Shown piece by piece: positions 59,406 to 64,000 of a stretch of 64,000 nt of DNA. Origin of the DNA: Mycobacterium sp. M26 (GTDB lineage: Bacteria; Actinomycetota; Actinomycetes; Mycobacteriales; Mycobacteriaceae). The translations under genes were made by a program, and so were the position numbers. The notes beneath the pieces are model-generated. The model was not told the DNA's origin, searched no databases, and worked only from the letters and a program-made list of their open reading frames with translations. The stretch is taken from the NCBI RefSeq assembly GCF_001494595.1, contig NZ_LN929907.1, positions 1,741,468 through 1,805,467 on the forward strand. The letters are read 5' to 3'. Positions within the stretch are counted from its first letter, which is position 1, and the number at the start of each line of letters is the position of its first letter.

Positions 59406-59449
59406 AACCGCCGCCGAACGTCACCCGAGGGTGACGCTCGGCGGCGGTT
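59406..59449. terminator. Strong bidirectional hairpin terminator
   Basis: Arms AACCGCCGCCGA-A-CGTCACCC (59406-59426) and GGGTGACG-C-TCGGCGGCGGTT (59429-59449) pair over 20 bp with one mismatch and a 2-base loop. It lies between the convergent dehydrogenase and permease genes. Confidence 0.8.
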
Positions 59450-59483
59450 GTCACTCTGGTGTGACGCTCGGCGCCGGAAGGAA

Positions 59484-61226
59484 CTAGGCCTGCGGCCCCT
59501 TGGTGAACTCCTCACCGGTCTCGGGGTTGACGGCCGTCTCACCCGGCGGCAGGTTCGACAGGTCCGGCGCGATCACCGTCGGCATGTCACCGGAGTCCGG
59601 CAGGCCGAGTGTCGGCTCCACCGCGGTGGCCGGGGTGAGGACCAGATCGGCACTGGAGCGCCGGGACAGCGTGCGGCCCAGGAAGAAGTCCGGCGACATC
59701 AGCCACCAGACGACCATCAGGATCACGCCGAGCACCAGTGCCCCGATACCGACGACGGCCACCGCGCCGAACCCGAAGATCGTCACGTTGTTGCCGTCAT
59801 CGTCGACCAGCCAGTCCGGCTTGGCGTACTGGATCAGGCCGTAGATGAAGATCACCAGCAGGGCGAGACCGCCCAGCAGGGGCACGACCCCGCGCATGAC
59901 GAAATCGCGCAGATTCTTGGTGAGGTCCTTTCGGTAGAACCACACGCACGCGAAGCCGGTCAGGCCGTAGTAGAACGCGATCATCAGGCCCACCGAGCCG
60001 ATCAGCGCCGACAGCAGGTTCGGGCTGACGAGCGTGAACAGCACGTAGAACAGGATGGACACCAGACCCATAGCGATCGTGGAGGTCGTGGGGGTCAGGT
60101 AGGTGCGGTGAATCTTGGCGAACGATGTCGGCAGCGCGCGGTAGACGCCCATGGACAGCGTGGTACGCGCGGTGGGCAGGATCGTCGTCTGCGTGGATGC
60201 CGATGCCGAGGTCAGGATGGACGCCGCCAACAGCAACAGGGCGAACTTGCCTAACAGGCTGTCGCCGAACAGATCCGGGCCGATCGCGGCGAACACGTCG
60301 GCGGCGTTCTCCTCATTGCCCAGGCCGATGCCTTCCTTACCCACGCCGGCGAAGGCGATGGCCGCCACCGCCACCAGTGCGTAGGTGGCCAGCAGCAGGA
60401 AGGTCGAGATCACCGCGGCCCGGCCCGGCGTGGTGCCCGGGTCGTCGGACTCCTCGTTGCACGCCACCGCGGTGTCCCAGCCCCAATAGATGAACAGTGC
60501 GGTGAGCAGTGCCGGGGCGATCACGGTGGTGAAGTCCAGGCCGGCGGGCCAGAACCAGGACAGTGACGGCATGAGCGAGTACGTCTCGGCCTGCCGGGTG
60601 TAGACCTTGAACAGAGCGACAGCCGAGAACGCGACGAGTACGACCATCTCGATGCCGAGCAGGGCGTACTGCAACCGCGCCGAGACCTCGATACCGCGGT
60701 AGCAGATGTAGGTCATGACGACGATCCAGATGACACCCGCGACCGTGGACCACAGTGTGCTGCTGGCCAGGTCGGCCACCGACGTCCAGCCCAGACCGCC
60801 GACGAAGGTGAACGAATACGAGCCGGCGATCTGCGCCAGGTTCGCCATCACGATGACGTCGGCAGCGATGATGCCCCAGCCGCCCATCCAGCCGACCAGC
60901 GGACCGAAGGCGCGGGAGGCCCAGGTAAAGGTGGTGCCGCAATCCGGTTCGGCCTTGTTCAGTTCCTGATAGGCCACGGCGATCATGTACATCGGGATGA
61001 ACGCCAGAAGCACGATGGCCGGGGCCTTGACGCCGGCCAGCAGTGCGCCGCCGCTGGCGACGACGAGGCCGAGTGTCGCGGCCAGGGAGTAGGCCGGGGC
61101 GGTCGACGCCATTCCGACGACGATGCTGGACAACAGTCCGAGCGCGCCGCCCTTGAGGCCCTTGCTTTCTACTGCGTTGGAATTCCCGGCCGCACCGGGG
61201 TCGAGCGCGAGCTCGCCTTTGCTCAT
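59484..61226 (-). CDS. APC-superfamily amino acid/amine permease
   Basis: Integral membrane transporter of 580 residues with about twelve segments. It has the amino acid-polyamine-organocation opening GLLSSIVVGMASTAPAYSLA (helix 1, unwound Gly-rich) and the helix-3/6 regions GGWGIIAADVIVMANLAQ and LFIYWGWDTAVACNEESDDP. A long hydrophilic C-terminal tail ends GETAVNPETGEEFTKGPQA. Substrate is inferred from context (amino acid or polyamine feeding the neighbouring catabolic genes). The C tail is longer than usual for the family. Confidence 0.85.
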   Translation of the reverse strand: MSKGELALDPGAAGNSNAVESKGLKGGALGLLSSIVVGMASTAPAYSLAATLGLVVASGGALLAGVKAPAIVLLAFIPMYMIAVAYQELNKAEPDCGTTFTWASRAFGPLVGWMGGWGIIAADVIVMANLAQIAGSYSFTFVGGLGWTSVADLASSTLWSTVAGVIWIVVMTYICYRGIEVSARLQYALLGIEMVVLVAFSAVALFKVYTRQAETYSLMPSLSWFWPAGLDFTTVIAPALLTALFIYWGWDTAVACNEESDDPGTTPGRAAVISTFLLLATYALVAVAAIAFAGVGKEGIGLGNEENAADVFAAIGPDLFGDSLLGKFALLLLAASILTSASASTQTTILPTARTTLSMGVYRALPTSFAKIHRTYLTPTTSTIAMGLVSILFYVLFTLVSPNLLSALIGSVGLMIAFYYGLTGFACVWFYRKDLTKNLRDFVMRGVVPLLGGLALLVIFIYGLIQYAKPDWLVDDDGNNVTIFGFGAVAVVGIGALVLGVILMVVWWLMSPDFFLGRTLSRRSSADLVLTPATAVEPTLGLPDSGDMPTVIAPDLSNLPPGETAVNPETGEEFTKGPQA

Positions 61227-61370
61227 GGCATCTCCTGCTTAAACGCCGCGTCAGTGGAACTAGACGAGAGTACGGTTTCAGTGGCAGATGCGCGCGGAAT
61301 GTGCGGAATTGTTTTCCTAGCGGTTACACGACCGCGAAATCCGTGGTTTAAAGGGGGGACTTTTGACGGA

Positions 61371-61964
61371 TCAGACGGTCTTCCCGCCATCCGCCCACGG
61401 AACCCGGCATGACTCCCCGGACCCGAAGCCCTGCTCGGTGATCCCCAGTGCGGCGTTCATCCGCGCCCGCATGTTCTCCACCCCGATCTGGTAGGTCAGC
61501 TCGACCAGGCCGGCCGCCCCGAAGCGGCGCCGCAGATCGTCCACCTGGTCGTCGGTGACGGTGTGCGGGTCGGTGGTCATCGCGTCGGCGTAGCCGATCG
61601 CGGCGCGCTCGTCGTCGGTGTAGAGCGGGGAGGTGGCGTAGTCATCGATATGCGTGAGGCGTTCGACGTCCAGGCCCTCCAGGCGCATCAGCATGGCGCC
61701 GAAGTCCACACACCACGAACAGCCGACGGTGCGGGCGGTCCAGAACACCGCCAGTTCGCGCACCGAGGCGGGCAGGACCGTGGACCCGCGCTGTAGCAGA
61801 CCCTCGTGGACCGAGTTGGCCACCACAAGTCGCGGATGGTGGGCGTAGACCGCCAGCGGTTCGGGCACCTCGCCGAAGCGGCGCCGGGCCCACCGGTACA
61901 TCAGCCGGATCAACGGGGAGGCTTTGGCAGGGGAGAGCGGTTCGAGTCGTGTTGTCGTAGTCAT
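61371..61964 (-). CDS. Carboxymuconolactone decarboxylase/AhpD-like protein
   Basis: A 197-residue all-helical protein of the CMD/AhpD superfamily. The redox motif CxxC is CSWCVDFGAMLMRLEGL at about 100-116, in the AhpD position, preceded by VRELAVFWTARTVG. Such proteins are peroxidase partners or decarboxylases; CxxC favours the redox type. ATG 61964 (MTTTTRLEPLSPAKA) is preferred over a longer in-frame start at 62015. Divergent from the acyl-CoA dehydrogenases, with palindromes between. Confidence 0.8.
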   Translation of the reverse strand: MTTTTRLEPLSPAKASPLIRLMYRWARRRFGEVPEPLAVYAHHPRLVVANSVHEGLLQRGSTVLPASVRELAVFWTARTVGCSWCVDFGAMLMRLEGLDVERLTHIDDYATSPLYTDDERAAIGYADAMTTDPHTVTDDQVDDLRRRFGAAGLVELTYQIGVENMRARMNAALGITEQGFGSGESCRVPWADGGKTV

Positions 61965-62010
61965 ACCCTCAAGACCCCGGTGGACCGGGAAATGTGACAC
62001 GGCGATCGAA

Positions 62011-62022
62011 CCCAATATTGGG
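62011..62022. promoter_or_regulatory. 12-bp perfect palindrome between the CMD-like gene and fadE
   Basis: CCCAATATTGGG, 46 bp upstream of the CMD-like ATG and 34 bp upstream of the fadE GTG. It may bind a regulator for either gene. Confidence 0.4.
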
Positions 62023-62030
62023 TTGACGGA

Positions 62031-62046
62031 CTAACTAATCAGTTAG
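62031..62046. promoter_or_regulatory. Operator-like palindrome over the fadE promoter
   Basis: CTAACT-AATC-AGTTAG is a perfect inverted repeat with arms of 6. It overlaps the leaderless-type -10 TAGGGT (62044-62049) that precedes GTG 62057 by 7 nt, so a bound TetR-type repressor would block transcription. Confidence 0.6.
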
Positions 62047-62056
62047 GGTGCCCATT

Positions 62057-63235
62057 GTGGATTTCGACCTCGACGCCGATCAGCAGGCCTGGTTGGGCGA
62101 GGTGCGTGAATTCCTGCGGGCCAACGTCACTGACGCCCTGCGCGCCGAGATCGCCGAGCACAACCTGGAACACCCCGGCGGTGAGGTCGCCGCGTTCCGG
62201 CGCAAACTCGGCGCCAAAGGCTGGTTCGGCCTGAACTGGCCGGCGGAGTACGGCGGCCTGGGTCTGGGTGCGGTGCACCTGCATCTGCTGATGTCGGAGT
62301 TCGAGTACTGGGGTGTGCCGGGACCCGACCTCACCGTCACCTCGATTGCGCCGATGATCATGCGGTACGGCACCGAACAGAACAAGAAAGAGTTCCTGCC
62401 GCTGATCGCGCGCGGCGAAATGACCTGCGCGCTGGGCTATTCCGAGCCTGACGCCGGCACCGACCTGGCCTCGTTGCGTACTCGGGCAGTGCGCGACGGT
62501 GATGAGTGGGTGATCAACGGATCCAAGATCTGGAACAGCGGGGCGCAGCGCTCCACCCACGAATGGCTGTGCGTGCGCACCGACCCGAACGCCCAGCGGC
62601 ATCGCGGCATCTCCGTCATCGCGGTGCCGGTGGACAGCCCCGGCGTGCGGATCCGCCCGCTGATCGCCTGGTCCGGCTACCGCACCAACGAGGTGTTCTT
62701 CGACGACGTGCGGGTGCCCATCACCAACCTCATCGGTGAGGAGAACCGCGGCTGGTCCTACATCACCGGGGCACTCGACCTCGAGCGTGGCGCGCTCACC
62801 AACGCCGGTGATCTGCGCCGTGCCCTCGACGAGCTGCAGGTACTGGCCAGGATGCCGCGCCGCGACGGCTCGGTGCCGATCGACAACCCGGCGGTGCGAC
62901 GCCGGCTCACCCAGGCTGAAGCCGACGTCGACGTGGCCGTGCTGATGGGATACGAAGCCTCCTCGATGCTGGCCGACGGCGTGATCCCCACTGTGGAGGT
63001 CAGTGTCGAGAAGGTGTTCAGCAGTGAGCTGCGCCAGCGTATCGCCGATCTGGGCATGGACCTGCTGGGTGCCGAAGGTCTGCTGGCACACCGTAGTCCG
63101 GAAGCACCGGCCGGCGGCCGGTTCGAGAAGCTCTACCGCTTCGCCCCCCTGATGCGGTTCGGCGGCGGAACCAACGAAGTGCTGCGCGATGTGATCGCCC
63201 AACGCGGCCATGGCATGCCCTCCTACGGACGCTGA
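62057..63235 (+). CDS. Acyl-CoA dehydrogenase FadE, first subunit of an adjacent pair
   Basis: FAD-dependent acyl-CoA dehydrogenase, 392 residues. The N-terminal helical domain is FDLDADQQAWLGEVREFLR; the FAD/substrate loop is MTCALGYSEPDAGTDLASLR; KIWNSGAQRSTHEWLCVRT is the middle beta domain; and FGGGTNEVLRDVIAQRG near the end is the C-terminal FAD-binding motif. In mycobacteria such adjacent FadE genes usually encode the two different subunits of a heterotetramer, often for sterol side chains. The substrate is unknown. GTG 62057 is chosen from the -10; GTG 62048 is an alternative. The next gene's ATG starts 1 bp after this stop. Confidence 0.88.
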   Translation: MDFDLDADQQAWLGEVREFLRANVTDALRAEIAEHNLEHPGGEVAAFRRKLGAKGWFGLNWPAEYGGLGLGAVHLHLLMSEFEYWGVPGPDLTVTSIAPMIMRYGTEQNKKEFLPLIARGEMTCALGYSEPDAGTDLASLRTRAVRDGDEWVINGSKIWNSGAQRSTHEWLCVRTDPNAQRHRGISVIAVPVDSPGVRIRPLIAWSGYRTNEVFFDDVRVPITNLIGEENRGWSYITGALDLERGALTNAGDLRRALDELQVLARMPRRDGSVPIDNPAVRRRLTQAEADVDVAVLMGYEASSMLADGVIPTVEVSVEKVFSSELRQRIADLGMDLLGAEGLLAHRSPEAPAGGRFEKLYRFAPLMRFGGGTNEVLRDVIAQRGHGMPSYGR

Positions 63236-63236
63236 C

Positions 63237-64000
63237 ATGAAACTTGTTGCTGGACAGGACGAACGTGATCTCGCCGCGATGCTGCGCGGGCTGCTGGCCG
63301 CTCATCGCGACGATGCGATGCAGGCTTTGGCCACCGCGGGCATCCTCGGGCTGGGCATTCCCGAGGAGTGCGGCGGATCGGGTGGCACGCTTGCCGATCT
63401 GGGCGTCTTCGCCAGGGAGGCGGGCCGGGCGCTGTGCCCGTCGCCGGTGTACAGCACGGTGTTCGCCGCGCAGGCGATCCACCTGCTCGGCGGTGAGCAG
63501 TCCGGCAAACGCTGGCTGCCCGACCTCTCCTCGGGCGCAATCTCGGCGACCACCGCCCTGTGGAATGCCTACGACGCGGCCGACGCCACCGCGGCGCTGC
63601 GCGCCGACCGCACCCGCGAGGGTGGCTGGCGGCTCACCGGCACAGCCGATTTCGTCTCCGACGCCCAGGATGCCGAGCTGATCGTGGTGTCCGGGATGGA
63701 CGCCACCGGCCAGACCATCGGCTTCGTCTGCGGGTTGGACTCACCCGGCGTCACCCAGCGGCCGTTGCAGCTCATGGGCGATCACCACGCGTCCTGCGTG
63801 CGATTCGACGACGTGGTTCCCGACGACGTGCTCGCCGGCGGCGAGCCACTGGATCGCGATGAGCTGCGCCGCACGGCCAACATTGCCATCGCGCTGCTCT
63901 CGCTCGATCTGGTTGGGGTGGGGGAGGCCGTGCTCGACCGCACCGTCGACTACACCACGATGCGCCACCAGTTCGGCCGTCCGATCGCCTCGTTCCAGGC
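63237..64000 (+). CDS. Acyl-CoA dehydrogenase FadE, second subunit, cut by the window end
   Basis: The frame is open from ATG 63237 to the end of the window (254 codons). It reads MKLVAGQDERDLAAMLRGLL, then ILGLGIPEECGGSGGTLADL and, in the middle beta domain, WRLTGTADFVSDAQDAEL, ending in the third-domain start TMRHQFGRPIASFQ. It is clearly an acyl-CoA dehydrogenase. It follows the upstream FadE gene with a 1-bp gap, so the two are co-expressed and probably form a hetero-oligomer. Confidence 0.85.
   Translation, partial: MKLVAGQDERDLAAMLRGLLAAHRDDAMQALATAGILGLGIPEECGGSGGTLADLGVFAREAGRALCPSPVYSTVFAAQAIHLLGGEQSGKRWLPDLSSGAISATTALWNAYDAADATAALRADRTREGGWRLTGTADFVSDAQDAELIVVSGMDATGQTIGFVCGLDSPGVTQRPLQLMGDHHASCVRFDDVVPDDVLAGGEPLDRDELRRTANIAIALLSLDLVGVGEAVLDRTVDYTTMRHQFGRPIASFQ

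Overview
The window is high-GC chromosomal DNA from a nontuberculous mycobacterium, most likely a rapid-growing Mycolicibacterium-type species. Most of it follows, in reverse orientation, the gene order I remember from M. tuberculosis Rv3414c down to about Rv3329: sigD-rsdA, guaB2-guaB3, choD, guaA, imuA'-imuB, acrA1, lpqD, htdY, dnaE2, the mfpE-D-C-B-A conservon, folD, metX-metY, trpS and dacB1. Gene names rest on recognising protein families and this order; no database search was run.

Layout. 1-9.2 kb: the end of sigD and its anti-sigma factor, purine nucleotide synthesis (guaB2, guaB3, guaA), a cholesterol-oxidase-like enzyme and an esterase. 9.2-25.6 kb: class I aldolase, the two halves of the SOS mutasome (imuA'-imuB and dnaE2, each with a LexA box), acyl-lipid enzymes, a VIT-type transporter, and the RNA-polymerase-recycling ATPase HelR behind a rifamycin-associated element. 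25.6-37.4 kb: trmL, the mfp conservon ending in the gyrase-protecting pentapeptide protein MfpA, a small cell-envelope cluster (an unannotated 59-residue lipoprotein, a broken Gly/Pro-rich exported protein, an MPT63-like protein), an FHA-ABC transporter, an old-yellow-enzyme relative and folD. 37.4-49.1 kb: methionine synthesis under a SAM-IV riboswitch, monomeric isocitrate dehydrogenase, xthA, tandem lipoprotein esterases, trpS and a YihY-type membrane protein. 49.1-53.6 kb: an accessory island that looks lower in GC by eye. 53.6-64 kb: dacB1, a likely amine-catabolism cluster (Lrp regulator, class III aminotransferase, aminobutyraldehyde dehydrogenase, permease) and two acyl-CoA dehydrogenases.

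The strongest candidate for an undescribed system is the two-gene operon at 50511-53101. A NYN/PIN-like nuclease is translationally coupled to a fused HTH-methylase-specificity protein whose catalytic NPPF motif reads IPPF. It has no restriction motor subunit and is driven by a near-consensus promoter. I infer a defence or surveillance role; nothing in the sequence proves it.

Two recent-looking mutations also stand out. guaB3 carries a perfect 96-bp in-frame tandem duplication. The Gly/Pro-rich exported protein carries a 38-bp insertion that creates a perfect 30-bp inverted repeat and a frameshift. Both should be checked as assembly artefacts before being believed. Many starts in the window fit the leaderless pattern TANNNT, 6-7 nt, then ATG or GTG, which is common in mycobacteria and was used to choose several start codons.
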